From: Zanthoxylum bungeanum
Taxonomy: Eukaryota > Streptophyta > Magnoliopsida > Sapindales > Rutaceae
Length of the DNA: 64,000 bases
Direction: 5' to 3'
NCBI GenBank assembly: GCA_019454045.1
Contig: SKCR01037600.1
Span: 54,301 to 118,300 of the forward strand
Part shown: piece after piece, positions 25,420-37,829 of the stretch
Layout of the letters: each line of letters opens with the position of its first letter
Numbering within the stretch: position 1 is the first letter of the stretch
Program-made: the position numbers and the translations under genes
Notes under the pieces: generated by a model
Told to the model about the DNA's origin: nothing
Seen by the model: the letters and a program-made list of their open reading frames with translations, nothing else
The model's database searches: none

Positions 25420-27002
25420 TGTTGGCGACTTGGTCGCGTAATTGGATTTTGATGACGCAACGAGAGTGAAGACTTCGACGTGCTTTAACGGACATTACAA
25501 AAAGATGATAATGAAGTCAAAATATTGATGAAGAGCTAAAATAAGTTATATGATGATCAAGAGAGCAAAGATGATAAAGAGGCAAAAAGAAGATGAAAAA
25601 GTCAAAGAATGAGCCAAGCAAGATGAAGATAAAAATAATGATTAAGAGCTAAAACTAATTGTAAGTGAGTTTATTCAAATGTTTCAAAGCTCTTAGGAAT
25701 CATATATTTTGCATCACTTGCATTTAAAATGGCTTAGAATTCTAAAAGAATCATTTGCACTTTATTTGCACCAAAATGAACTTCATGCACAAGTGCATCG
25801 GTAAATGATCTTCCAAAAACTAGCAAACGGTTGAATTAAACATCAAATGATATACCGATAGATGGATACGTGTCTCTAGTTTTCTACGGTTCAAACGAAA
25901 CACAATTCCAATATATAGGACTTTTGCTAGAGTCATTTTACTACAACAAGTTTGCGTTTTTTCTGCATACATGTCACATTAGAAAAATTCCATAAAATTC
26001 ATCTTAATATTTTTGAAGCTGACATTTTTACAGTAGATAGATCTATGTGTCTAGTTTACGTAGAAATTTACGAATATTGATTTGGAATTTTCTAGAGAAA
26101 GTTATGGCCAAAATACCGAGTGCTGTCATTCTTGACTGGTCATCAGAAACAGGCATACCGGTCTCAAAATCGGCATACCGGTCCCTGTAACCGGCATACC
26201 GGTTCCAGAGGTGCCAACGGTCAATTTTTGAGCCGTTAGACCGGCATACCGGTCCCATAACTTTAAAACGGCTATAAACGGCTAGTTTTGTGCAAAATCT
26301 ATAAATTCATCATTTTCCTCACTTCTAACACACCTCTTGCACATATATTCATCCTATAATCATGTAAAAACATTCTTGAGAGTTTATAACCATCTTCAAA
26401 TCATTTTACTCTCAACATTTGAAAAAGCTCATATTTCATCTTCATATTCATTAGTAGTGAGCTTACAATATTTGGATAACCAACTCACACAATCTTCTTT
26501 ATCATTGTGAGTATCCAAATGTGTTTTAAATCTTCTTTATACAAAACACTTGTGATTTGTGAAATCCCATAGTTTGGATAAAGTGTAAAGTTTGAGTGCG
26601 CGTACGAACAAAACTCAAAAGTGTAAAAGGTTTGGAGTGCACCTTTGCGGAAAACTCTTGGTTGTGAGTGAACCACGGAAACTCGAGATGAGTGGAAATC
26701 TTCAAGCAAGGCTTGGGGGAGTGGACGTAGGCATGTTTGGCCGAACCACTATAAATCTCGGTGTCGTATTTCTCTATCCTTACGCTTTTACTTATCGCAA
26801 GTTAATTTATATTTATATGTGTTGAATAGAAAACTTGCATATAGGTTATTAATTGAAATAGAGAAAATTAACCTAAGTGTCAATTTGGTAATAAGAGCTA
26901 AAATCGGCAAAGATTTTATAATTCCGCATTTATAGTGATAACCCAATTCACCCCCTCTTGGATATAGAGATTCATTTATCGCTATTGCTTGTAGGTAATT
27001 TA
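25420..27002 (+). repeat. copia B 3' LTR
   Basis: 1583 bp, highly similar to the left LTR with scattered substitutions and small indels. It ends GTAATTTA, with one C lost relative to the left LTR. The CCGG-doublet array is one unit shorter. Confidence 0.9.
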
Positions 27003-27007
27003 ACATT

Positions 27008-28340
27008 ATCCTATCACCTTCAACCTCTATATGACTCTCTATATGTATCTACTGAATTAGTTACACACCATAATATATAGTCGATGCATAAAATATATAA
27101 GAACGATGTGCCAAATTTTGAAATATAAATATGAAAATGAATAACTTATATGCACTGGCTTATTATGATAAACTTTACTAATCTAATTACTGACTACTTT
27201 TTATATAATTTTCCAAAACATAATTATAATTATTCAATGCTCAAAGTACTCAACCCATGATATTATACTCTAATGATTGCAAAACAGTATTCAGTTTCAT
27301 GAGCTTATTCTTTGGAAATCCTGCAAAACAGAACTGGAATGACGGGTTGAATATTTTAGAATACTCAATGAATATGCACAAAACGAAAAACATAAGTATA
27401 ATTATACGTACACATATATAAACATTTTAAGAAACATTTATAAGCTTGGAAAATGAAAGAGATCCAAAACTTTAATTAAGTGGAAACATCTGAAATTCCA
27501 TGTACAGAAAATTTGTCTTCGTAGCTATTAAAATATTATGAAAATTTGGATCTTTGTTCGTATGAAATAAACTTTTAAAACCACTTAAATAGACTTCATT
27601 CAGAAACTCTGTACAATTATATAAACTGAATTCATGTACCAGAAAGCAGTTTCAGAGAATTTCATAAGATGTATAAAAATCATATTGTAACATGTAATAA
27701 AAATCACTTATTCAAAACATATAGAAATCAGGCATTTAGGAACCAACTCAATTGGACGAAATAAAAAATCACATCCAAAGCTACACACTGATCGGACAAG
27801 GGCGAGACCCCATTCTGAACATTCTCAAACGAACATGAGTCTCCATAAGGTTCGGGAAGCAACTCAAAATCTTATTTAAAACAAAAATTCAGTAATCAAT
27901 CATTATAATACATAAAAACATAATTCACAATCTAGCAGAAAGAGAATTTAAACAAAAATCATGTCTTATTAATTATCTCAACCATCTCAACATTTGAATA
28001 TCAGAATTAGAATTAATGAAAATATCAAAAATTATAACTATAATTGAAATAGAAGTTCGAAATGACATTTCTTGTTCATGAGGTCGGTTTCCATTCTATT
28101 GCGGAAAATCATTAAAAATGGAAAAGTATAACATGATGATATTCTTAAAATTACCATATCATACAAATCATAAATCATAGTATTTTGAATAAATACCTTT
28201 AGAAATCATGCATTCAAATCTTTACTGTAAATTATTTTCAGAGTTGAGTAAAATGAAAATTTCATATCTTTTTAAATATCAAAAATATATAAACATCAAT
28301 TGATGAGCGAACAATATCTTTATATTTACCGTCTCTATAT
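27008..28340. other. AT-rich stretch, no gene recognised
   Basis: No coding signal. Sequence around 27770-27860 is less AT-rich and could be part of an unidentified old LTR, but no boundary is visible. Confidence 0.4.
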
Positions 28341-28493
28341 CTCACATTTTGTGGGTTAAATCAAATTTTATGAGCATTTTGATGTGTTTTGATGATGTTT
28401 TATAGGTCTGAATCATAATTAAACCTAATCGGGCCAATCAGGTATGAATCATCGATAAATCAAGGTGTTTTGGACATAAATACAGTAGAAGAC

Positions 28494-28630
28494 CTCATTG
28501 TAGCGACAATGAGATATGTAGACATGGGGTGTATTCTGACCTCTATTGTCGTGACAATGATACTTAAGGCTTTGAGAGCATTTTGACCTACATTATCGCG
28601 ACAATGGATTCTCATTGTTGCGACAATGAG
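28494..28630 (+). repeat. CTCATTGT-GCG-ACAATGAG inverted-repeat cluster in Athila-like LTR
   Basis: Four copies of a short hairpin motif (arms CTCATTGT/ACAATGAG around a CG-containing loop) at about 28494-28513, 28541-28560, 28591-28606 and 28611-28630. The cluster is about 60-200 bp upstream of the TATA box. Confidence 0.85.
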
Positions 28631-29232
28631 TCCGATTCCTGGCGTGAATTGAATACCAAATTTCTTAAGAAGGAAAGCTCTCATCAGTTCCTATAAAAGA
28701 ACAAGTTCATCCTAAGCCTAACATATCATACTTTTGAAGACTACAAAACAGAGTAAAATACTAAGAGTAAGGCAAAAACCAAATTCTCAACTAGTATTGA
28801 AGATTAGAGCAAATGACCTCAACACGAGTTCCTTCTACCATCTTCTCTTTCAGTTTATGTTTATAAGTTCTTACTTTGTATTAATGATTAGTTTGTGTTT
28901 ATTGATAACCATGTGTAACTAATTCATTAATATAGGGTTGTAATGGATCCTAAACACATCACTTGATTCAATTTACATCTTTTTATTTTATTGAGTTTGT
29001 TATCAGATCGTTTATTATTCTCTGTTCTTAATACATCCTGTTGTCTGATCACCAATATGATAGTTGTGATAAACCCCTAGGAACTTGGAAAAGAAAATTT
29101 AGGTATAGCCTTGGGAATTAATAACATGTGATCATATTCTTTAGTATTAACAATTCCTCATGAAATTGATATTTTTATACTACTTGTGCGACACTTGTAC
29201 TTATGTGTTATATAAAATCGAGATCAAGTTTT

Positions 29233-29250
29233 TGATGTCGTTGACCAAAA
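29233..29250 (+). promoter_or_regulatory. decayed Athila-type primer binding site
   Basis: Reads TGATGTCGTTGACCAAAA, 11 of 18 identical to the Athila-type site TGGCGCCGTTGCCGGGGA. Most differences are G-to-A or C-to-T transitions. It is preceded by the typical ATCAAGTTT. Confidence 0.5.
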
Positions 29251-29333
29251 GCTTTGAGAAATCATATTGCACTTTATATTGGTGGGATAGAGTATGTGTC
29301 AGAAGATATTTATAAAAAAAAAAACTTGACCTC

Positions 29334-29936
29334 TTGAAGACACAGAACTTGTTGATAGGCATTTATGAAATGCTTGACGTATTGAATGCTAATTCCTTTC
29401 ATAGTACAATGATGAGTTGTGAGATATATGGGGGCAACCAATCTAGTAATCATTTCACCTTCAACTACAATGTAGAGTGGCAATACTATCAGAATTTTAC
29501 ATGGAACAATAATGAAGGTCTTGCACACCCCACTGAACTATTATATCATTTCTATCCACTAAATACTCAAGAAATTCCCAAAGAACCAGAACCATCCATG
29601 GAGAATCTGATTATGCAACTGGTAAATCAAAGTAGTGAAAACTTGAGAAATACGACCAACTTGAAGCTATAATTCAAAGTCAGGCAGCATCATTAAAGAC
29701 ATTGGAATTCCAAATAAGACAACTAGCCAATAACCAGTGTTATAGACCTCAAGGGACACTACCATGTGACACTGAAGAAGACCCATGGAATCAAGAGATT
29801 TACAAGGACACCATAATAGGGAGTGAGGCAGAGCCATATATAGATATTGAGATGTCCATTCAAGAACCTGAGCCAATCGAATCTAGAATTGATCAGAGAG
29901 TCTTTCATTCATTGAGAGCATTTATGAAAAAATTAT
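29334..29936 (+). pseudogene. Athila-like gag fragment
   Basis: Contains the conserved FNYNVEWQYYQNFTWNNNEG (NPGWRNHPNFSW-like) region. After a frame change comes SLKTLEFQIRQLANNQ with RPQGTLPCDTEEDP, which corresponds to the end of Athila gag. It is truncated on both sides and not joined to pol. Confidence 0.8.
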
Positions 29937-30429
29937 GAAAAATTAGTTAGACAAGAGTAGTTGTATGATCCTATAGAAAAATCGATGATACCAGTGGACA
30001 CATGTTAACATGAGGAAGTTAGCATCATTGATACAGCCTATGAGCTTGACAGAATCACACAATCATTCAAATTCAAACATCCTATAAGTCATTCTGATAG
30101 TCTATCTTTCTATTCAAGAATTCCAAAAGATAAATGTTTGAAGAATATGACATTGGCACGGATAAAAGACAATCTTTATTTGCCAATGGACTATCCTGTC
30201 TAGGATACCTAAAGCCACATGGAAGCCTCTTTGAAGGAACTTCTGCTAAGGACTATAAATTAAGCGCTTATTGGGAGGCAACACAAGCATTTCTAATTTT
30301 TCTTATATTTTATTTTATTATTATTTAATTGGTTGTGTTATTTATGTTTTAATTGTATGTTTTTTCGATGAGCTGGATTTCAAGATAAGTTTGGGGGTTG
30401 CAGTTTTTACTTCATCTCCAACATATTAA

Positions 30430-30999
30430 ATTTCTACATCATCATCGTTATTTTAGGGTAAGGTGTATAATTTTTTAATTTTATTTTAAAATTTTTTATT
30501 TTGAGTCATATCTAGGTTAGAATATCACATGCTTATGATATAAATTTGATCTACTTTAAAAAATTTGGCTATTAGAAAATCATAAATGTTGGTTGATATC
30601 AACGCTAAATTCTTAAATTGAGTTTGTCTTGAGATGATTCCTTGCATATTCAAGTACTTACATTAATTTTGTTTTAGTTTAAATTTGAAATTTGAGATTG
30701 AGATTGTTTGAATTAGGATGATTGGATTGAATGAATGATCGTTTGTCTAAATATCTATCTTTATCTTAAAATTGTATCAAGGCTAGCATATCAAAGAACC
30801 ATCAATAATATTTAAGCATGAAGTTACACACGGGCAAGCGAAAAACTACCAAGAGGAGAAATGCTACCTTAAATGATAGTGTGAAAGCTAAAAAAAGAAA
30901 AAAAAATGAAAAAAAAGAACAAAAAAGAAGAAGCTAAAGCTAAGATACATGAGCTTAGTGATAAGATATAAAAAACTTTAAAATACATAGATTGGTTTT
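30430..30999. other. 3' part of Athila-like remnant, no coding sequence
   Basis: AT-rich with an A/G-rich run around 30885-30945 (AAAAAGAAAAAAAAATGAAA). It may be the pre-LTR polypurine-rich zone. Nothing codes here. Confidence 0.4.
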
Positions 31000-32109
31000 G
31001 TTGGGGTTTATATTATGGAAGCGCGGTTTATGAGAAATCGTAATTTTTTTTTAACTTACTAAATAAATTATTCGGTATCATATACTAATAATTTATTGAT
31101 ATTTCACCTAAACATATTTTTTGTTATCAAATAGCAACATAATAAATTACGAAAACATTACGAAACTTTTATGAAAATGATTTTCTATAAAATCGCGCAA
31201 AACATGTTTCCATCCAGGTCGATCTATCGGCACCCCATCGGGGCTGCATCGGTCAATTCAACACCAATTCACTATTTGATCAGTTCACACCCATTAACAT
31301 GGTTATTCACCCGATAACGTCATTTTTCATCGTTTTTGCGTATTTTCCCTCGAAAATAATTTCCGGAATTTATTCCAACACCCAATACACATCCAATACA
31401 TTGAAATAACATATTTTAACTCATTAAAATTTTGGATTTTTTCATATCTGATCTGAACAGTATATATATTAATTTTCATGCCAAAAATCCAATTTTTTCT
31501 CAAAATTAATCAAATTAATCCAACACCAATCAAAACCACCACACACAAATCACTCAAGAATAATTATAAGTATTACAAGAGTGGTCATAACACTTTAGAA
31601 TGACAAAAAATAATCATATGACCAAATTGAGCTAATATTATACTAATATTACTCGATATAACTTCACACATGCATTTAGCCACCAAATCCATCAACCAAA
31701 ATAAAAAGACCCAAATTTTAGAGTGAAAAAAATCTCTACAACATTTGTAAGAATATCTACATCACAAGAAATCCGCAAACATAACTATAACAATTTTTCT
31801 TATCCAAACAATAGTAAAAGATTACCTTTAATCTTCAATATTCTTCAAGTCCTTATCTTTGTTAGATTTTATTTTCTCTAAAATGCTTGGAGTGCTTTTG
31901 GATGATATTAGGAGGCTGTCATCTATACAAATGGAAAAATAAAGCCCCTTTTATACTAGGTTGGGCGTGAACTTAATGGCATTTTTGTCAATTTTTATTT
32001 TCATTTAATCAAATAAAAATGATTGATAAATAGACAATACAAATGGCAAATAATTATCATATATTACATTTAATATTATTAAATCATAACTAAACTTTAC
32101 ACATGTAAA

Positions 32110-32179
<70 letters not shown>

Positions 32180-32340
32180 CTATTACATTAATTAAACTAA
32201 TAATTATTTACTTTATATGTGTCAACATGCAATTTATCAATTAATATGTATCTAATCTAATTATGTATCAAATACATATTAAAAATAACCAAAAATATGA
32301 TGGCATGTGTATTTGCGTTTAAAGATTAAATGAATTGAAT
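31000..32340 (-). mobile_element. LTR-type repeat family, copy 2 (minus)
   Basis: Related on the minus strand to 4780-7150. It shares a block with TTTGATACATAATTAGATTAG (near 32270), an AT-rich spacer expanded into a trinucleotide repeat, a TATA-like region (minus-strand AGTATAAAAGGGG near 31950), and a long leader ending in a TGGGGTGCCGATAGATC block near 31225. The ends are approximate. Confidence 0.5.
32111..32179. repeat. (AAT)n microsatellite
   Basis: About 69 bp of AAT/TAA triplets with a single phase slip near 32143. Confidence 0.95.
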
Positions 32341-32402
32341 TAACATGCTTAATTAGATAAAATATTATGAATAATCTGTATTATTCATAACATATTATCC
32401 AT

Positions 32403-32981
32403 TGTTGGAAATTCTTCAATATTATATCGATGGATGAGAGACATGCCCCTTGGATGGTACCCCTTAGGGACATGCCATCCAATTGAAAATAATATGGTTA
32501 TAGGCTCTAAAGGTTGCATGAGAGGGGTATAACCTTTTGGAGGGTTACACCCCAACCAAAAGGGTGTCCTTTAGGCACCCTTCCATGCCTTTATAAGGGG
32601 GCCTCCATGTTCATTTTTAAAGATCCGAATTTCATCCAAAGTCTTGAGTCTCATATTGTTGTTTGATTCGAGAGAGAGTTCCCCCAATTACCAAGTTCGA
32701 GATCTTGTTAAGGTGTGTCCCTTGAACTAGAGGAATTCGGGTTATCCTGAGAGAATATTAGCCACAAAATCTGTAGAGCACCGAGATGGGGCTGATAAGT
32801 TCTTAAGGATAGAGAATCTTATCGATCTGGATCACTGCATTTTTTGTTATTATTTTAATCAGGTTTTTCTGATTCTTAAAGTTTTAGGGTTTTGCATGTT
32901 AATGTAGATCTACTTTTGATTCTGTGATTTGATCGATGATAGCATGTTAATTTGTTGTTTAATGACACTAAACTTACTACA
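32403..32981 (+). repeat. copia C 5' LTR
   Basis: 579 bp, TGTTGGAAATTC to CTTACTACA, related to the copia A LTRs, with a TATA-like CTTTATAAGG near 32590. It is followed by ATCTCAAGAACTTATT, and no TGGTATCAGAG primer site is seen. Confidence 0.85.
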
Positions 32982-33083
32982 ATCTCAAGAACTTATTAAC
33001 AAGTGTTGTTAGATAGTAATTCACATGCTAAGATTAGAAAATTTTCTGGAAAAATAAAGTCTGTGCATGAAAAATATGTAGGG

Positions 33084-33455
33084 CGTTCGAACGCCCGACG
33101 ATCGCAAAGGCTAAAATCTGAAATTTTGTAAGAACGTTCGAACGCGTCTTCAAACGCAACTCGAACGCAAGCCTTTTGCCTAAGAACGTTTGAACGCGTA
33201 TTCAAACGCAAATCGAACACAAGCCCTCTGACTTAAAACGTTCGAATGCGTCTTAAATGCGATACGAACATAGACTATCTGGAATATTCCGTTCGAACGT
33301 GTTCTCGAACGCTATACGAACGTGAACTCTCTGGAACACATCGTTCGAACGCGTTATCAAACGCTACACGAACATGAATTCTCTGGAACACTTTGTTCGA
33401 ACGCGTTCTCGAACGCAACATGAACATACACATACAGGACAGTCTCGTTCGAACA
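33084..33455 (+). repeat. CGTTCGAACG array in copia C leader (8 units, 52 bp)
   Basis: The palindrome CGTTCGAACG or one-mismatch variants start at 33084, 33135, 33187, 33239, 33290, 33342, 33394 and 33446, giving a spacing of 51-52 bp. Each unit also has two half-sites (TCGAACGC, TACGAACG). It lies about 100 bp after the LTR and 630 bp before gag. Confidence 0.95.
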
Positions 33456-34081
33456 TAGATACGAACGCGACACTAACAAACTAGTTCCTGGAATTGTTTC
33501 TAAATTGAAAAGACTTAGAATAATATTAACTTAGTAAATCATATACTGAATCACATTAATCTTGGTAGTATAGATTTAAGTTATTATTAGGGTGTTCAAT
33601 TATCACAAGCATACACATAGTGATAAAGTTGAAAAATAATTGTGTGTTGCATAATTGGTTGAGAATTTAAAGTGTAATCATACACAAGTAATTCCATCCA
33701 ATCTTGATTGACACATACACATATATCTACACATATCGAATATTGTACTGTGAATCGTAAGTGTAATACTGAGTTTGAATTGTTAATAAATCATATTGAA
33801 AAAGTGTTTAAATGATATTCTGTTAAAAAGGCGATAAGAGCCTAAATGGTCAGGGATTTAAGTGGTTACTCCGGACCCCCCTCGTCCTCTGGGAATATTC
33901 CTTTATTTACTTTTCGTAAGAATCTTTAGTCTGAATTCAATGACTTGTGTTTATTGGAACCACCGTCCAATAGAACAACGCGTGGATACTTAGTATATCA
34001 CTTTGAACAAGTTCATTTGTTGATCGTTGTGCAATTTGTCTTTTGTAGACTTATTGACCCCTGTTGATTTTCCAGTTACGC

Positions 34082-37000
34082 ATGGCTAGCGGAAACATCA
34101 CAGTACCGGTCTCTCATGGAGAAAAGCCGGAAAAGTTTGGTGGGGCAAACTTTAAACAGTGGCAGAGCAAAATGTTGTTCTACCTGACAACTTTACAGTT
34201 GGCTAAATACCTCAAAGATCCTCCGGATCCTGTGGAGGGTGAATCGGAAATAGCCAAGCAACTGCGGGAAGAGACATGGTTGTCTGGCGACTTCTTGTGC
34301 AAGAACTACCTTTTGGGTGGACTTGACAATACCCTGTACAATATGTACCAAGACATGGTTTCTGCGAAGGTTCTCTGGGAATCTCTCGACAAGAAATATA
34401 AAATCGATGATTCCGGACAAAAGAAATTTATCATGGGTAGGTTCCTGGACTACAAAATGGTAGATTCAAGAACGGTAATGTCTCAGTTGGGTGAACTGCA
34501 GTTGATAATTCATGAAATACTGGATAAAAGAATGAAACTCTGTGAGACGTTTCAGGTTGCCACTATTATTGAAAAGTTGCCTCCATCATGGAAGGACTTC
34601 AAGAGCTATCTGAAACATAAAAGAAACAGATGAGCCTTGAAGACCTTGGCGTTTGATTGAGAATCGAGGAGGACAACATGATTTCCGAGAAGGCCAGCTA
34701 CAAGACTATGGAGTCTAAGGCCAACATCGTTGAGGGTGTAAATGGTAGTAAGAAGAGAAAAAACAGTGGAGCTGGTTCTTCCCAAGCTTACAAGAAGTTC
34801 AAGGGAAAGTGCTACAACTGTGGAAAGAGCGGTCATATGGCAAAGGACTGCAGAGATCTCAGAGATGAATCTGTTAGCAGTGGTAACTGAAGCCAACTTG
34901 GTTGGGAATCCGAGAGAATGATGGGTAGACACTGGGGCTACTCATCATATCTGTGCATATAGCAAGATGTTTCCCTTGTATCAGAAGGTCGATGGCGGCG
35001 ATCATCTGACAATGGGAAACTCATCTACCTCAAGAGTGGTTGGACAAGGCACAATGGTTCTGAAGATGACATCCGGAAAAGAGCTTACATTAAAGAATGT
35101 ATTGCATGTTCCAGATATTCAGAAGAACTTGGTCTCAGGCTCTCTCCTTAGCAAGACTGGTTTTAAGCAAGAAAAAGGAAAAATGAGGTCCATGTCACTG
35201 AAAATGAGCAACTGACTGAAGAGATCTCAGAGATGAATCTGTCAGCAGTGGTAACTGAAGCCAACTTGGTTGGGAATCCGAGAGAATGATGGGTAGACAC
35301 TGGGGCTACTCATCATATCTGTGCAGATAGCAAGATGTTTCCCTTGTATCAGAAGGTCGATGGCGGCGATCATCTGACAATGGGAAACTCATCTACCTCA
35401 AGAGTGGTTGGACAAGGCACAGTGGTTCTGAAGATGACATCCGGAAAAGAGCTTACATTAAAGAGTGTATTGCATGTTCCAGATATTCAGAAGAACTTGG
35501 TCTCGGGCTCTCTCCTTAGCAAGACTGGTTTTAAGCTTGTATTTGTTTTTGATTAATTTATAATGACCAAAAATGATGTTTATGTAGGAAGATGATACCT
35601 CACTGAGGGCCTTTTCAAATTCAATGTAATGACTGTCAATAGACACAGTGGTAATAATAAATCTACAACTTCTGATTATATTATTGAGTCACAAAATGTA
35701 TGGCATGGGAGGTTAGGACATGTTAATTATGATACGATGCGTAAATTAATTAACATGGACCTTATACCTAAATTTGCAATTGATAGCCAACATAAGCGTG
35801 ATGCATGTGTTGAAGTAAAAATGCATAGAACATCATTTCATTCCATAGAACGAAATTCTGAACCCTTGGAACTTGTACACACTGATGTGTGTGATATGAA
35901 TATTGTGCAAACAAGAGGCGGTAAAAAGTACTTTATCACTTTTATCGATGATAACACAAGATTCTGTTATGTGTATTTGCTGAGGAGCAAAGATGAAGCT
36001 ATTGAGAGCTTTGTACACTACAAGAACGAAGTTGAAAATCAACTTGGCAAGAAAATCAAGAGAATCATAAATGATAGAGGTGGTGAATATGTGTCACCAT
36101 TCGGTGAATATTATTCCGTGCACGGAATTATTCACGAAACCACTGCTTTTTATTCTCCTCAACAAAATGAGATTGTTGAGCGTAAAAACCGAACGTTGAA
36201 GGAAATGATGAACGCCATGTTGACAAGTTCTGGTTTACCCCATAACTTGTGGGGGGAAGCCTTGCTTTTCGCAAACTACGTTCTAAATAAGCTTTCTCAT
36301 AGAAGATTGGATAAGACACCATATGAGTTGTGGAAATGTCACGTATCATCCTACAAATACCTAAAAGTATGGGGGTGTCTTGACAAAGTAATGGTTCCTA
36401 AACCTAAGAAGGTTAGAATATGACCCAAAACTGTTGATTGTATATTCATTGGATATGCTCGCAACAGTAGTGCGTATCGATTCTTGGTACACAAGTCCGA
36501 AATTCCTGACATCAATCTGAGTATGATAATTGAGTCAAGGAATATGACATTTTTTGAAGAGACGTTTCCTTGTAAGAAAAAACAAAGAACAGAGTCTCTC
36601 AAAAGAACGATTGATATTGTCAAGGACAGTGATCAGGTTGACCGAGAGTCAGATCAACGTTCAAACATTGAGACAATCGAACTTAGATGTAGCAAAAGAG
36701 CTAGAACGTCTAAGTCGTTTGATCCCGATTTTCTGACATACTTGTTAGAAAATGAGCCTCAAATCTATAAAAAAGCAATGTCTTCTCCGGATGCGCCTCT
36801 ATGGAAAGAGGCTATAAACAGTGAGATTGATTCAATCCTAAAAAACCATACTTGGGAGTTGGTTGACCTTCCTCCAGGTTGTAAGCCACTGGGCTACAAA
36901 TGGATATTCAAAAGGAAGATGAAAACAGATGGATCAATAGATAAGTACAAGGTAAGACTTATCATAAAAGGTTATAGACAAAAGGAAGGTCTTGATTACT

Positions 37001-37829
37001 TTGACACATATTCACCAGTGACTCGTATCACATCGATAAGAATGTTCATAGCTATAATAGCTATAATTGGTCTTGAAATACATCAAATGGATGTAAAGAC
37101 GACATTCTTGAATGGTGAATTGGATGAAGAGATTTACATGGAACAACCAGAAGGGTTTAATGTTTCTGGACAAGAACATAAAGTGTGCAAACTTGTAAAA
37201 TCCTTGTACGGATTAAAACAAGCACCTAAATAATGACATGAGAAATTTGACAAAGAGATGTTGTCAAGTGGGTTCAAAACCAATGAGTGTGATAAATATG
37301 TGTACACCAAATCAACTCGAAAAAGATATGTCATTGTGTGTCTCTATGTAGACGATATGCTGATAATTGGTAGTAATCATGAAATGATTCAGTCTACCAA
37401 AAATGTGTTATCCAGCAGATTTGATATGAAAGATTTAGGAGTAGCTGATGTGATCCTAAGAATTGAGATTTCTAGGACATCAGACGGATAAATATTATCT
37501 CAGACTCATTATATTGAGAAGATAATTGAGAAATATATTAAAAGGGACCTAAATGTGGCTAGAACCCATGTTGACCTAACTCTTCATCTATCAAAGAATA
37601 CTGGCTCAAGCGTATCGCAATTAGAGTATTCGAGAATCATCGGGAGTCTGATGTATCTCACGAATTACACACGACCTGATATCGCTCAAGCTGTGAACAT
37701 GCTTAGCAGATATACGAGCAATCCAAGACATAACCACTCGAAAGCCATAGTAAGAGTTTTGAGGTATTTGAGAGAAACTTCAAAATATGAGTTACATTAC
37801 GAGAGATATCATATTGTTCTAGAGGGATA
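34082..37829 (+). pseudogene. copia C gag-pol, broken
   Basis: Gag starts at ATG 34082 (MASGNITVPVSHGEKPEKF), breaks at 34631, and resumes to a CCHC knuckle (CYNCGKSGHMAKDC, near 34813). Protease ([11 protein letters not shown]) occurs twice, each with a TGA in place of the preceding Trp codon. Integrase spans about 35690-36420 (WHGRLGHVN zinc region, HTDVCDM, NDRGGEY, E in IVERKNRT). RT spans about 36780-37490 (WIFKRKMKTDG, DVKTTFLNGELDEEIYM, SLYGLKQAPK, LYVDDMLIIG), with stops at 37231 and 37489. The RNase H lead-in ([20 protein letters not shown]) ends at the chimeric junction. Confidence 0.9.
34852..35536 (+). repeat. direct duplication of protease segment in copia C
   Basis: 34852-35168 is repeated at 35220-35536 (offset 368 bp, 317-bp unit) with few differences. 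The 51-bp spacer corresponds to linker sequence that in copia A lies between the zinc knuckle and protease, so copy 1 was inserted ahead of its normal linker. Confidence 0.9.

Larger units (their letters stand above)
20938..27002 (+). mobile_element. gag-only Ty1/copia element B (TR-GAG-like) with intact TSD
   Basis: 6065 bp. LTRs are at 20938-22543 and 25420-27002. Flanking ACATT occurs at 20933-20937 and 27003-27007. The left LTR is followed by a canonical initiator-Met primer site, and the right LTR is preceded by a purine-rich ATGAGGAGAT. The internal region (about 2.9 kb) has only a degenerate gag and the typical pre-LTR A/G-rich phrases (AAGGGGGAGAAA near 25190, GAGGGGGAGC near 25310). 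No protease, integrase or RT is present. The structure fits 'terminal repeat with GAG' non-autonomous elements. Confidence 0.9.
28340..31000 (+). mobile_element. degenerate Athila-like Ty3/gypsy element E1
   Basis: An ordered set of Athila-type landmarks on the plus strand: an LTR-like region with promoter (CCTATAAAAGAAC near 28692), a decayed Asp-tRNA-type primer site near 29233, gag fragments at 29334-29936, and 3' landmarks (AAGCGCTTATTGGGAGGCAA near 30262 and AAGTTTGGGGGTTG near 30390). These are the phrases found next to the 3' end of Athila coding regions. Protease, RT and integrase are absent, so a large internal deletion has occurred. The outer boundaries are approximate and no TSD was found. 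Confidence 0.65.
32403..37829 (+). mobile_element. Ty1/copia element C (plus), 3'-truncated
   Basis: Has a 5' LTR at 32403-32981, a leader with the CGTTCGAACG array, gag, protease (duplicated), integrase, RT and the start of RNase H. At 37829/37830 the copia sequence stops and Ty3/gypsy LTR sequence begins, so the rest of RNase H and the 3' LTR are missing. It is the same family as copia A by gag and leader. Confidence 0.9.

Noticed and set aside
33084..33455. Possible CRISPR-like array (regular spacing)
   Set aside because: Eukaryotic retrotransposon leader; the intervals are themselves related repeats, not unique spacers, and no cas genes exist.
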